64,000 bases of DNA. Source: Halopseudomonas pelagia. Its GTDB lineage: Bacteria > Pseudomonadota > Gammaproteobacteria > Pseudomonadales > Pseudomonadaceae. Below are positions 16,012 to 24,272 of the stretch, one piece after another. A program made the translations under genes and the position numbers. How positions within the stretch are numbered: position 1 is the first letter of the stretch; the number at the start of each line of letters is the position of its first letter. The notes below the pieces were generated by a model. The model saw only the letters and a program-made list of their open reading frames with translations. It had not been told where the DNA came from and made no database searches. The stretch spans positions 2,232,001 to 2,296,000 of the forward strand of contig NZ_CP033116.1 of NCBI RefSeq assembly GCF_009497895.1, given 5' to 3'.

Positions 16012-16977
16012 ATGGGTTTGGATGACGCGCTTATTTTCACTCGGGTAGTCGAATGTCATAGCTTTACCAGTGCCGCACTGACGTTGAGTATGCAAAAGTC
16101 CACAGTGAGCCGCCGGATCGCGCAGTTGGAGGAGCGACTTGGGGTGCGCTTGCTTAACCGCACCACACGCAAGTTGCGGCTGACCGAGGTGGGTCAGGCC
16201 TATTACGAACGCTGCCGACAGATCATGCAGGAGTTTGCCGAAGCCGAGCAGGCGATCATGCAATTGCAGCGTGAACCCACCGGCCTGTTGCGAGTCAGCT
16301 CGCCAATCGAGTTCGGGCAGTTGTTCCTCGGCGGTGTGGTCGGGGAATTCATGCGTTGCTACCCGGCGATTCAGGTGGAGGTGGAGCTGACCACGCGGAT
16401 GATTGATCCGGTGGAGGAGGGTATCGATGTGGTGATTCACCGCGGCCGCCCCCAGGATTCCAGCCTGGTTGCGCGGCCGATGATGTCGAGCCCGCGTCAG
16501 CTGTTTGCCAGCCCTGACTATATTGCCCAGTACGGCATGCCGCAGAAGCCCGAGGAGTTGTCCAAGCACCGGTGTATCCACACGCTGATGGATGGCGGGC
16601 GTAAATGGCATTTCCTGGAACCGCAGGTCGCCGTGCAGGTCAACCCGATCTTGACAGTCAACAACATTACCTTTGCCCGTGAGGCCGCGATTGCGGGTGC
16701 CGGCATCATCAACGTACCGGCCTTTATCGCCGAGCCTTATGTCGAGCAGGGCCAACTGGTCCGCGTGCTCGAGCATGTCAGGCTGCCGTCCAGCGAACTC
16801 TATGCGTTGTATCCGTCCCGGCGTTTCCAGGCGATGAAGGTCAAGGCGTTTATCGACTTCATGATTGAAAGCCTGGAGCGATTCGTTGGTCTGGGTGTGG
16901 AGACGGATGTGGAGGCGCTGCTATCATCCATCCCTGCGCAGCCAGAACTGCATGATCCAGATCTGCACGATAAGTAA
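16012..16977 (+). CDS. LysR-type transcriptional regulator
   Basis: 321 residues. An N-terminal winged helix-turn-helix (MGLDDALIFTRVVECHSFTSAALTL to RRIAQLEERLGVRLLNRTTRKL, about residues 1-60) is followed by a LysR effector-binding domain (LLRVSSPIEFGQLFLGGVVGEF onwards). It diverges from the emrAB-like genes with a 102-base shared control region, the usual arrangement for a LysR protein that controls its neighbour. ACTGTTCC (15946-15953) and GGAACAGT (16000-16007) form an inverted repeat in that region, although the second copy overlaps the gene's own ribosome site. The inducer is unknown. Confidence 0.88.
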   Translation: MGLDDALIFTRVVECHSFTSAALTLSMQKSTVSRRIAQLEERLGVRLLNRTTRKLRLTEVGQAYYERCRQIMQEFAEAEQAIMQLQREPTGLLRVSSPIEFGQLFLGGVVGEFMRCYPAIQVEVELTTRMIDPVEEGIDVVIHRGRPQDSSLVARPMMSSPRQLFASPDYIAQYGMPQKPEELSKHRCIHTLMDGGRKWHFLEPQVAVQVNPILTVNNITFAREAAIAGAGIINVPAFIAEPYVEQGQLVRVLEHVRLPSSELYALYPSRRFQAMKVKAFIDFMIESLERFVGLGVETDVEALLSSIPAQPELHDPDLHDK

Positions 16978-17004
16978 CCGCCGCTTCCCATCACGAGAGA
17001 TTCC

Positions 17005-18480
17005 ATGACTGTCCGTACGCGTATTGCTCCTTCTCCTACCGGCGACCCCCATGTGGGCACCGCTTACATTGCCTTGTTCAACCAGTGCTTTGCCCGTCAG
17101 CACGGCGGACAGTTTATCCTGCGCATTGAAGATACCGACCAGGTACGCTCCACCGCCGAATCAGAACAGCAGATTCTTGATTCATTGCGCTGGCTGGGTC
17201 TGGAATGGGATGAAGGTCCGGACGTGGGCGGCCCGCACGGGCCCTATCGTCAGAGTGAGCGCAGTGCAATCTACCATGAGCACAGTGAGCAACTGATCAG
17301 CAAAGGTCATGCGTTCCGCTGCTTCTGCAGCAGCGAACGGCTGGATAGTCTGCGCGCCGAGCAAACCGCCAACAAACAGACCCCGGGTTACGATGGGCAC
17401 TGCCTGACCCTGAGCGAGCAGGAAGTTGCTAAACGGGTGGCGGCTGGCGAGTCCCATGTTGTTCGCATGAAAGTGCCCGAGATCGGGATCTGCCAGGTGC
17501 AGGATATGCTCCGCGGCGAGATCGACATCCCCTGGGAGCAGGTGGACATGCAGGTGTTGATGAAGGCCGATGGCTTGCCGACCTACCACTTGGCGAATGT
17601 CGTCGACGACCATCTGATGGGTATTACCCACGTATTGCGTGGCGAAGAATGGATCAACTCGGCGCCCAAGCACATGCTGCTGTATCAGTATTTTGGCTGG
17701 GACATGCCGCAGCTGTGCCATATGCCGCTGCTGCGCAACCCGGACAAGAGCAAGCTGTCCAAGCGCAAGAATCCGACCAGTATTACTTTCTATGAGCGCA
17801 TGGGCTACCTGCCGCAGGCCGTTATCAACTATCTCGGGCGCATGGGCTGGTCGATGCCGGATGAGCGTGAGAAATTCTCTCTGGATGAGATGGTCGCGCA
17901 CTTTGATATTCAGCGTGTGTCGCTCGGCGGTCCGATTTTCGACGTGGAAAAGCTCGCTTGGTTGAATGGCCAGTGGATACGCGAGCTCTCGGTTGATCAA
18001 TTCGCTACAGCAGTGCAGACCTGGGCATTGAATGCAGAGTATCTGAAGCCAATGATTCCGCTGGTGCAGAGCCGGGTGGAAACGTTCAGCGAGCTGGTTC
18101 CGCTGGCCGGGTTCTTTATGACCGGCCAGGTCTATCCGGATGTAAGCCTGTTTGAACACAAGAAGCTGTCGCCGGATCAGGTGCGTCAGGCTCTCCAGTT
18201 GCTGCTGTGGAAGCTCGAGGCGACCCGCCAGTGGGATAAGGACAGCATCACCGCGAGCATCCAGCAGATTGCCGAATTACTTGAATTGAAACTACGTGAT
18301 CTGATGCCGCTGCTGTTTGCCGCTATTACCGGGCAGGCCAGCTCGGTTTCGGTGTTGGACGCCATGGCTCATCTGGGGCCGGACCTGACCCGCTTCCGTC
18401 TGCGTCAGGCGCTTGAGCTGCTGGGCGGCAGCTCGAAGAAGGAGGTCAAGGCGTGGGAAAAGCTGTTGGGCGGGCGCTGA
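17005..18480 (+). CDS. gltX: Glutamyl-tRNA synthetase
   Basis: A 491-residue class I aminoacyl-tRNA synthetase that charges tRNA-Glu. The HIGH-type signature is seen as [13 protein letters not shown] at residues 9-21 and the KMSKS-type loop as KLSKRK near residue 250. A zinc-site region with CFCSS lies around residue 107, and the C-terminal anticodon-binding helical domain is complete. Length is normal. It sits 220 bases upstream of a tRNA operon that includes tRNA-Glu(UUC), its own substrate. Confidence 0.97.
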   Translation: MTVRTRIAPSPTGDPHVGTAYIALFNQCFARQHGGQFILRIEDTDQVRSTAESEQQILDSLRWLGLEWDEGPDVGGPHGPYRQSERSAIYHEHSEQLISKGHAFRCFCSSERLDSLRAEQTANKQTPGYDGHCLTLSEQEVAKRVAAGESHVVRMKVPEIGICQVQDMLRGEIDIPWEQVDMQVLMKADGLPTYHLANVVDDHLMGITHVLRGEEWINSAPKHMLLYQYFGWDMPQLCHMPLLRNPDKSKLSKRKNPTSITFYERMGYLPQAVINYLGRMGWSMPDEREKFSLDEMVAHFDIQRVSLGGPIFDVEKLAWLNGQWIRELSVDQFATAVQTWALNAEYLKPMIPLVQSRVETFSELVPLAGFFMTGQVYPDVSLFEHKKLSPDQVRQALQLLLWKLEATRQWDKDSITASIQQIAELLELKLRDLMPLLFAAITGQASSVSVLDAMAHLGPDLTRFRLRQALELLGGSSKKEVKAWEKLLGGR

Positions 18481-18490
18481 AGCGCCCCAG

Positions 18491-18632
18491 CTGCAAGCGG
18501 CAAGCTATAAGCTTCAAGTTGTCCGGGTTTTGTTTTAGTGGTGGAGCAGATCGGAACCGAGGTGCTGCCGGCTGGTCAGTTAGCTTGAAGCTTGAAGCTT
18601 GAAGCTTTAGCCCGTAGTTCGCTTGCCGCTTA
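18491..18632. repeat. Imperfect inverted repeat of AAGCTTCAAG / GCGGCAAG units after gltX
   Basis: CTGCAAGCGGCAAGCTATAA then GCTTCAAG (18491-18518) is mirrored by GCTTGAAGCTTGAAGCTTGA and GCTTGCCGCTT (18583-18632). The two halves form a large imperfect dyad in the gap between gltX and the tRNA operon. The same words recur after yjhG-like stop positions elsewhere in this window (33336, 42772, 55296, 55401), so this is a member of a dispersed intergenic repeat family. Confidence 0.6.
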
Positions 18633-18655
18633 AGTGCCTGTTCTAGATAAATATG

Positions 18656-18684
18656 TTGACAGTTCATGGCTCGAATCATAATAT
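18656..18684 (+). promoter_or_regulatory. Sigma-70 promoter of the tRNA operon with GC-rich discriminator
   Basis: TTGACA (18656-18661), 17 bases, TAATAT (18679-18684), then GCGCCCC at the expected discriminator position and tRNA-Ala from 18703. A perfect -35, optimal spacing and a G+C-rich discriminator are the known layout of stable-RNA promoters under stringent control. Confidence 0.8.
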
Positions 18685-18702
18685 GCGCCCCGTCCTAGAG
18701 AC

Positions 18703-18778
18703 GGGGCTATAGCTCAGCTGGGAGAGCGCCTGCATGGCATGCAGGAGGTCTGCGGTTCGATCCCGCATAGCTCCACCA
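18703..18778 (+). tRNA. tRNA-Ala(GGC), copy 1
   Basis: 76 bases including an encoded CCA. Acceptor GGGGCTA pairs with TAGCTCC. The D-loop has AGCTCAGCTGGGAGAGC, the anticodon stem CCTGC/GCAGG encloses loop ATGGCAT with anticodon GGC, and the T-arm has GGTTCGATCC. It is identical to the copy at 18972-19047. Confidence 0.97.
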
Positions 18779-18852
18779 TTTTTTGGTCACCGCTCTGCGT
18801 TGGCCTGTTTTATCACTGCACCGGGGTTCCAGCCCCAGTGAGAAGGGTTTGC

Positions 18853-18928
18853 GTCCCCTTCGTCTAGTGGCCTAGGACACCGCCCTTTCACGGCGGTAAC
18901 AGGGGTTCGAGTCCCCTAGGGGACGCCA
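18853..18928 (+). tRNA. tRNA-Glu(TTC)
   Basis: 76 bases with encoded CCA. Acceptor GTCCCCT pairs with AGGGGAC. Anticodon stem CCGCC/GGCGG encloses loop CTTTCAC with anticodon TTC. The T-arm is AGGGGTTCGAGTCCCCT. It lies between two identical tRNA-Ala genes and downstream of gltX, whose enzyme charges it. Confidence 0.97.
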
Positions 18929-18971
18929 TTGTTTGACCGGTACACATTGTGTATCGGGGTCGTGAGACCAC

Positions 18972-19047
18972 GGGGCTATAGCTCAGCTGGGAGAGCGCCT
19001 GCATGGCATGCAGGAGGTCTGCGGTTCGATCCCGCATAGCTCCACCA
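18972..19047 (+). tRNA. tRNA-Ala(GGC), copy 2
   Basis: Identical over 76 bases to the copy at 18703-18778, anticodon GGC and encoded CCA. It is the last gene of the Ala-Glu-Ala operon and is followed six bases later by a strong terminator. Confidence 0.97.
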
Positions 19048-19052
19048 TTACC

Positions 19053-19085
19053 AAGGGCCGACATTCGTTGTCGGCCCTTTTTTTT
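19053..19085 (+). terminator. Rho-independent terminator of the tRNA operon
   Basis: AAGGGCCGACA, loop TTCGT, TGTCGGCCCTT, then a run of T. An 11-bp GC-rich stem with a long U-tract is a textbook terminator. Confidence 0.95.
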
Positions 19086-19103
19086 GCGCTTTTCGGTCCG
19101 GCT

Positions 19104-19121
19104 TTTACGCAATGTTTACGC
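19104..19121 (+). promoter_or_regulatory. KdpE-like direct repeat upstream of trkH
   Basis: TTTACGC-AATG-TTTACGC: two heptamers with an 11-base period, 77 bases before the trkH start. The E. coli KdpE site has TTTATAC-TTTT-TTTACAC with the same 4-base spacer and period. A near-identical box precedes trkA (22787-22804). The regulator gene in the same cluster is KdpE-like, so autoregulation and K+ control are inferred. Confidence 0.6.
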
Positions 19122-19197
19122 CCGGCCAGTCATTTGCGCCTCGTTTGTTTATGCCACGCGCCCTTAGCCTGTACTCCATCATTTCAGGAGTCAGGCT

Positions 19198-20646
19198 ATG
19201 CTCAAGTTCCTCCGTCCGATCATCTATGTGTGCGGCATTCTCATGTTGATCATGGCCGGGCTGATGCTGTCGGTAGCCTTGTTTGCCTGGATCCGCCAGG
19301 ATCCGGAAATGTCGGTCTTTCTGATCAGCGCCGGGCTGGTCTCGGCATTGGGCCTGGTTATGGTGATAGGCGGCCGTACCCCGCATTTTCATTTGATTGC
19401 CCGGCAGCTATACCTGCTGACCAGCTTGAGCTGGGTGATGATGTCGCTGGCCGGCGCCTTGCCGCTGTTCTTCAGCCATTTTGAGCTGACCTTTGTTAAC
19501 GCGGTGTTTGAGGCGGTGTCGGGCATTACCACCACCGGCTCCACGATTCTGGTCAAAATCGAAACCCTGCCGCCAAGCCTGCTGCTCTGGCGCTCTCTGT
19601 TGCAGTGGCTGGGGGGGCTGGGTGTGGTGGGCATGGCAGTGTCAATTCTGCCTTTCCTGCGGGTCGGCGGCATGCGGTTGTTCCATACCGAATCCTCCGA
19701 CTGGTCCGATAAATCCATGCCGCGCATTCAGACCCTGGCGCGCATGTTGTTGGGCACTTATCTGACCATCAGCCTGGCCTGCATGTTGAGTTACTGGTGG
19801 GCTGGCATGAGCCTGTTTGATGCAATCAATCATGCGATGGCAACGGTGTCTACCGGTGGGTACGGGACCGATGACCGGTCAATGGGGCGCTTTGGCAGCG
19901 CTGTATTATGGGTCTCGATTGTCTTCATGTTGTTGGGGGCCATGCCATTTACCATGCTCATCGGCTTCGCCCGACGCCCAAGTCTGGCTGCGCTGAATAA
20001 CCAGCAGGTCAAGGGGCTGTTGTTAATCGTCGCAGCGGTCTCGTTGGCGCTCACGGCTTATCTGATCGATCAGGGCTCGCATGAGCCGTTCGAAGCGTTG
20101 ACTCACGCTACATTCAATCTGGTATCGGTGATCTCCACCACTGGTTTCGCCTCGGGCGATTACACCCTGTGGGGGCCGTTCGCCGTGGCGCTGTTTTTCA
20201 TGGTGATGTTTATTGGCGGCTGTTCCGGGTCAACCAGTGGCGGTATGAAGGTCTTCCGTTTTCAACTGAGTTATTTGTTTCTGCGCAGCCAGGTTCGCAA
20301 ACTGGTGCATCCCAATGGCATTTTTGTTACCCAGTACAACGGCAAGCCGGTCAGCGATGACATCATCCTCTCGGCGATTGCCTTTTCATTTCTGTTTTTC
20401 CTCTGTCTGGCTGGCTTCACCCTGCTATTGTCGATGATGGGGTTTGATCTGGTCACCAGTCTGACCGCCACTGCCACGGCATTGACCAACGTGGGCCCCG
20501 GGCTTGGCCCCATTGTCGGGCCTGCCGGTAATTTCGCGGGCTTACCGGATGCGGCCAAATGGCTGTTATCCTTTGCGATGCTTCTCGGCCGTCTGGAGTT
20601 GCTGACGATGATGGTTCTGTTCACACCGATGTTCTGGCGCAGTTGA
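19198..20646 (+). CDS. trkH: Trk-type potassium uptake membrane subunit
   Basis: A 482-residue inner-membrane K+ channel-like subunit. The four filter P-loops of the TrkH/KtrB fold can be read in order: ITTTGSTI, TVSTGGYGTDD, VISTTGFASGDY and LTNVGPGLG. About ten hydrophobic segments are present. It works with the NAD(H)/ATP-binding ring protein TrkA, encoded 3.7 kb downstream in the same cluster. Its TGA overlaps the ATG of the kinase gene by one base (TGATG). A KdpE-like direct repeat lies in the leader. TrkH/TrkI/TrkG are not distinguished here. Confidence 0.93.
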   Translation: MLKFLRPIIYVCGILMLIMAGLMLSVALFAWIRQDPEMSVFLISAGLVSALGLVMVIGGRTPHFHLIARQLYLLTSLSWVMMSLAGALPLFFSHFELTFVNAVFEAVSGITTTGSTILVKIETLPPSLLLWRSLLQWLGGLGVVGMAVSILPFLRVGGMRLFHTESSDWSDKSMPRIQTLARMLLGTYLTISLACMLSYWWAGMSLFDAINHAMATVSTGGYGTDDRSMGRFGSAVLWVSIVFMLLGAMPFTMLIGFARRPSLAALNNQQVKGLLLIVAAVSLALTAYLIDQGSHEPFEALTHATFNLVSVISTTGFASGDYTLWGPFAVALFFMVMFIGGCSGSTSGGMKVFRFQLSYLFLRSQVRKLVHPNGIFVTQYNGKPVSDDIILSAIAFSFLFFLCLAGFTLLLSMMGFDLVTSLTATATALTNVGPGLGPIVGPAGNFAGLPDAAKWLLSFAMLLGRLELLTMMVLFTPMFWRS

Positions 20647-22100
20647 TGACCAAAAAAACCTGGGGCGTGGCCTCTCTCAAATCGCTGATCCTGCCGGTAC
20701 TGTTGCCCGCGCTGGCGACGCTGCTGGCGGTTATGCTGTCGCCCTTGCTGGCGGTGGCCAATCTGGCCTTGCTGTACCTGGCGGCGGTGTTACTTACGGC
20801 GATCAGTACCAGTGTGCGGCCAGCATTGGTTTCAGCTGTTCTCAGTTTTCTGGCGTATAACTTCTTTCTCACTGAGCCCCACTTCTCCCTGCGCATGCTG
20901 CACCGCGAGGACATCCTCACCGGCATCCTGTTAATCATGGTCGCCATTGTCACCGGGCATCTGGCTGCCAGGCTCAGCGAGCAAGTGGCGGCGCTAAGGG
21001 ATAGTGAGCGCTGGAATGCACAGCAGATGGCCTGTGCCAGAGCGCTATCGGTGTGTGTCGCGGCAGAGGAGGTGATCAAGGTTTTTTCGGCGCAGCTGGA
21101 AGAAGCTCTGGGCTGGTATGCTCGACCATCGGACAGCGTAATGGCCGGTCAGCATCCCGTGCAGCAGGCGCGCGAAGTCAGTTGGTTTGAGGACGCAGGC
21201 GGCGTCAGCCTGATCTTTACCAATTCCAAGGCCGAGCGGGTAGGGGCGATACGCTTGTCCGCCACCGAGCCGTTGCAGAGCACCCATCGGCAGCGTCTGG
21301 AGATGCTGGTGAATTTGGCTCGTCTGGCCTGGGGGCGAGTGCAGCTGGAAGCCTCCCTGCGCGATGAAACCCTGGGCAAGGAGCGCGAGCAGCTGCGCTC
21401 CGCACTGTTATCATCGGTTTCGCATGATTTGCGTACGCCGCTGGCGACGATGATTGGCTCGGTCTCCAGCCTGATTGACCTGAGCGACTCGCTCAATGCG
21501 ACACAACGCGCCGAGTTGCTGGACAATACGCTGAGTGAAGCCCGGCGCCTCGATCGCTACATCCAGAAGCTGCTGGATATGACTCGCCTGGGGCACGGTG
21601 AATTGACCCTGGATCGCGACTGGATAGGCCTCGACGATATCGTCAGCGTAGTGATGCGTCGCAGCAAACCCCTGGTTGGTGATCTGGAGGTGAAGCTCGA
21701 TATACCCACGGGCCTGCCCTTGTTGCATGTGCATCCTGCGCTGATCGAGCAGGCGCTGTTCAACGTGCTGGAAAATGCCATTCGCTTTTCGCCGCCCCGC
21801 GGCAGGATCTGGCTCAGCGCCGTAGAGGATGACGGCTGGCTGCATGTTGATGTGCGTGATAGCGGGCCGGGCATTTCATCGGACAAGCGCGATCAGGTCT
21901 TCGATATGTTTCATACCTTCAGTCACGGTGATCAGTATGCGGCGGGCACGGGCCTGGGCCTGGCCATCTGTCGCAGTATTCTGGCGGCGCATGGCGGCAC
22001 TGTGTCTGTGCTTGAGAGCGCTACCCGCACGGGCGCGACGCTGCGCCTGAGCTTGCCATTGCCGAAGCCGGTCGATTCGACAGCGGGCGAGCCGCTATGA
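20646..22100 (+). CDS. Shortened KdpD-like sensor histidine kinase
   Basis: 484 residues from ATG 20646-20648, which overlaps the trkH stop. The N-terminus is four closely spaced membrane segments (about residues 15-115) of the DUF4118 type seen in the middle of KdpD. A linker/GAF-like region follows, then HisKA with SSVSHDLRTPLATMIGS (phospho-acceptor His) and a HATPase domain with NVLENAIRFSP, DSGPGIS and GTGLGLAICRSI. The KdpD-specific N-terminal cytoplasmic domain and Usp domain of full-length KdpD are absent. It probably senses potassium or turgor status and phosphorylates the response regulator encoded next. No kdpFABC genes are nearby. Confidence 0.9.
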   Translation: MTKKTWGVASLKSLILPVLLPALATLLAVMLSPLLAVANLALLYLAAVLLTAISTSVRPALVSAVLSFLAYNFFLTEPHFSLRMLHREDILTGILLIMVAIVTGHLAARLSEQVAALRDSERWNAQQMACARALSVCVAAEEVIKVFSAQLEEALGWYARPSDSVMAGQHPVQQAREVSWFEDAGGVSLIFTNSKAERVGAIRLSATEPLQSTHRQRLEMLVNLARLAWGRVQLEASLRDETLGKEREQLRSALLSSVSHDLRTPLATMIGSVSSLIDLSDSLNATQRAELLDNTLSEARRLDRYIQKLLDMTRLGHGELTLDRDWIGLDDIVSVVMRRSKPLVGDLEVKLDIPTGLPLLHVHPALIEQALFNVLENAIRFSPPRGRIWLSAVEDDGWLHVDVRDSGPGISSDKRDQVFDMFHTFSHGDQYAAGTGLGLAICRSILAAHGGTVSVLESATRTGATLRLSLPLPKPVDSTAGEPL

Positions 22101-22783
22101 ACCGCGTGTTGATCATCGACGATGAACCGCAGATCCGGCGCTTTCTGACCATCTGCCTGGGTTCCCAGGGCTACCAGTTACTCGAGGCTGAAGACGGGCG
22201 GCGCGGCCTGCAACAGGCAGCATTGCACGAGCCGGACCTGGTGATCATGGATCTCGGCTTGCCGGATATGGACGGTCAGCAGTTGCTGCAGAGCCTACGC
22301 GAATTCTATCTCGGGCCGGTGATCGTGCTGTCTGTGCGCAATGGTGAGCGAGACAAGGTCATGGCGCTGGATAATGGGGCCAATGACTACGTGGAAAAGC
22401 CCTTCGGCGCTAATGAGCTATTGGCTCGCATTCGAGCAGTATTGCGCACCTTCACCGGAGTGTCTGTGCCGCCGGTCGGCTACGAGGACGGCTACCTGAA
22501 AGTCGATCTGCTGGATCGGCGCGTCAGCGTCGCCGGGGAAGATGTGCACCTGTCGAAGAAAGAGTTTGAGCTGCTGCGTTCGCTGATCACGCATCCCGGG
22601 CGGATTATCACTCAGCAGCAATTGCTCAAGGATATCTGGGGCCCGCACCATACTCACGACACTCACTATTTGCGCATATTTATCGGAAGACTGCGCGCCA
22701 AGCTCGGCGATGACCCCACCGCACCGCGCTATATCGAAACCGAAGCGGGCGTCGGCTACCGGTTTCTCGGCCAGCAGGACTAA
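22097..22783 (+). CDS. KdpE-like OmpR/PhoB-family response regulator
   Basis: 228 residues. The receiver domain has acidic pocket IDDEP (residues 7-11), phospho-acceptor Asp52 in LVIMDLGLPDMDG, and the conserved Lys in NDYVEKPFG. The C-terminal winged-helix DNA-binding domain ends with THYLRIFIGRLRAKLGDD and GVGYRFL. The start overlaps the kinase stop by 4 bases (ATGA), so the pair is co-translated. Overall sequence is closest in style to KdpE. Likely targets are the direct repeats before trkH and trkA. Confidence 0.92.
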   Translation: MNRVLIIDDEPQIRRFLTICLGSQGYQLLEAEDGRRGLQQAALHEPDLVIMDLGLPDMDGQQLLQSLREFYLGPVIVLSVRNGERDKVMALDNGANDYVEKPFGANELLARIRAVLRTFTGVSVPPVGYEDGYLKVDLLDRRVSVAGEDVHLSKKEFELLRSLITHPGRIITQQQLLKDIWGPHHTHDTHYLRIFIGRLRAKLGDDPTAPRYIETEAGVGYRFLGQQD

Positions 22784-22786
22784 GCG

Positions 22787-22804
22787 TATACGCATTGTTT
22801 ACGC
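22787..22804 (+). promoter_or_regulatory. KdpE-like direct repeat upstream of trkA
   Basis: TATACGC-ATTG-TTTACGC, four bases after the response-regulator stop and 79 bases before the trkA ATG. It matches the box at 19104-19121 at 16 of 18 positions, with the same spacer length and almost the same distance to the start codon. Confidence 0.6.
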
Positions 22805-22882
22805 CTTGCCCCGTAGCTGAGCATCGTTTTTTTACAGGCTGGTCAGCAACACTGGACGCATGCACATAACCGGGAGTTACGC

Positions 22883-24259
22883 ATGCGTATCATTATTCTG
22901 GGTGCCGGGCAGGTCGGCGGCACCCTGGCCGAACACCTGGCTGGCGAAGCCAACGATATTACCGTAGTCGACCACGACCCCCGGCGTCTCAGGGAGCTGG
23001 AGGATCGGTTGGACTTGCGTACCCTTTGCGGCTCCGCTTCGCTTCCGCATATCCTCGCCCAGGCCGGTGCAGAGGATGCCGATATGCTGGTGGCGGTCAC
23101 CAGTAGCGATGAAATCAACATGATTGCCTGCCAGGTAGCCCAGAGCCTGTTCAACCTGCCGCGCAAGATCGCCAGAGTGCGTGAGCACGATTACCTGACC
23201 CACGGGGACGCGTTATTCAGTCGTGAGGCGATCCCGGTGGATGTGCTGATCAGCCCGGAAGCGCTGGTGACCCGCAGCCTCAAACGGCTGCTGCAGTATC
23301 CAGGAGCATTGCAGGTGCTGGATTTTGCTGGCGGCAAGGCACAACTGGTGGCTGTAAAGGCGCGTTACGGTGGCGCCCTGGTGGGCCAGCAGATTGCGTC
23401 TCTGCGAGAGCATCTGCCCGGTGTGGAAATTCGCGTGGCGGCGATTTTCCGGCGCGAGTGCGCAGTGATCCCCCGCGGTGATACGGTGATCGAAGCTGAC
23501 GATGAAGTGTTCTTTATCGCCGCGCGCGAAGACATTCGTCAGGTAATGGGTGAACTGCGCCGCCAGGATCGTCCCTATAAGCGCGTGGTCATCGCCGGTG
23601 GCGGGCATATCGGCGCGCGGTTGGCGGCGAGCATCGAGGACCGCTATCGGGTCAAGGTCATCGAGTTGAATCTGGAGCGCTGTGAGCTGTTGTCGCAGGA
23701 GTTGAAGCAAAGCACCATTTTGCATGGTAGTGCGTCCAATCGTGACCTGCTGATTGAGGAAAATATCGAGGCCACGGATGTATTCCTGGCACTAACCAAT
23801 GATGACGAGGCTAACGTCATGGCCTCGATGCTGGCGAAAAAGCTGGGCGCGCGTACGGTGATTACCTTGATCAATAATCCTGCCTACGTTGATCTGGTGC
23901 AGGGCGGCCTGATTGATATTGCCCTGTCACCCCAGCAGTCGACTATCAGTGCTCTGCTTAGCCATGTAAGGCGTGGTGACGTCGTGGCCGTGCACTCGCT
24001 GCGCCGAGGGGCTGCGGAGGCGTTGGAAGCCATTGCCCACGGTGACCAGCATAGCTCCAAGGTGGTCGGGCGCCGGATAGACCAGCTGGACCTCCCGGAG
24101 GGCACCACGGTGGGTGCCCTGGTCAGGAACGATGTGGTCTCCATCGCCCATGATCACAGTGTGATCGAGGACGGCGATCATGTGATTCTGTTCGTTGCCG
24201 ACAAGCGCGCGGTAAAGCAGGTCGAGCGCCTGTTTCAGGTGGGCATAGGTTTTATCTGA
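22883..24259 (+). CDS. trkA: Trk potassium uptake regulatory subunit TrkA
   Basis: A 458-residue cytoplasmic gating protein made of two tandem RCK units. The first has the Rossmann motif ILGAGQVGGTLAEHL (residues 4-18) with acidic end VVDHD. The second has VIAGGGHIGARLA near residue 238 and ends VIELN. Each is followed by a TrkA-C domain. NAD(H) and ATP binding here opens the TrkH channel. Length is as in E. coli TrkA. It is separated from the regulator gene by 99 bases holding a KdpE-like box, which suggests its own promoter. In Pseudomonas trkA is often found elsewhere (next to rsmB), so its presence here may mean a second copy. Confidence 0.93.
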   Translation: MRIIILGAGQVGGTLAEHLAGEANDITVVDHDPRRLRELEDRLDLRTLCGSASLPHILAQAGAEDADMLVAVTSSDEINMIACQVAQSLFNLPRKIARVREHDYLTHGDALFSREAIPVDVLISPEALVTRSLKRLLQYPGALQVLDFAGGKAQLVAVKARYGGALVGQQIASLREHLPGVEIRVAAIFRRECAVIPRGDTVIEADDEVFFIAAREDIRQVMGELRRQDRPYKRVVIAGGGHIGARLAASIEDRYRVKVIELNLERCELLSQELKQSTILHGSASNRDLLIEENIEATDVFLALTNDDEANVMASMLAKKLGARTVITLINNPAYVDLVQGGLIDIALSPQQSTISALLSHVRRGDVVAVHSLRRGAAEALEAIAHGDQHSSKVVGRRIDQLDLPEGTTVGALVRNDVVSIAHDHSVIEDGDHVILFVADKRAVKQVERLFQVGIGFI

Positions 24260-24272
24260 AGCCTGCAGCCCG

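Noticed and set aside
15910..16776. Long N-terminal extension of the EmrA-like protein
   Set aside because: The extra 289 residues would lie wholly across the divergent LysR gene and have no family resemblance. The ATG at 15909 fits HlyD-type proteins.
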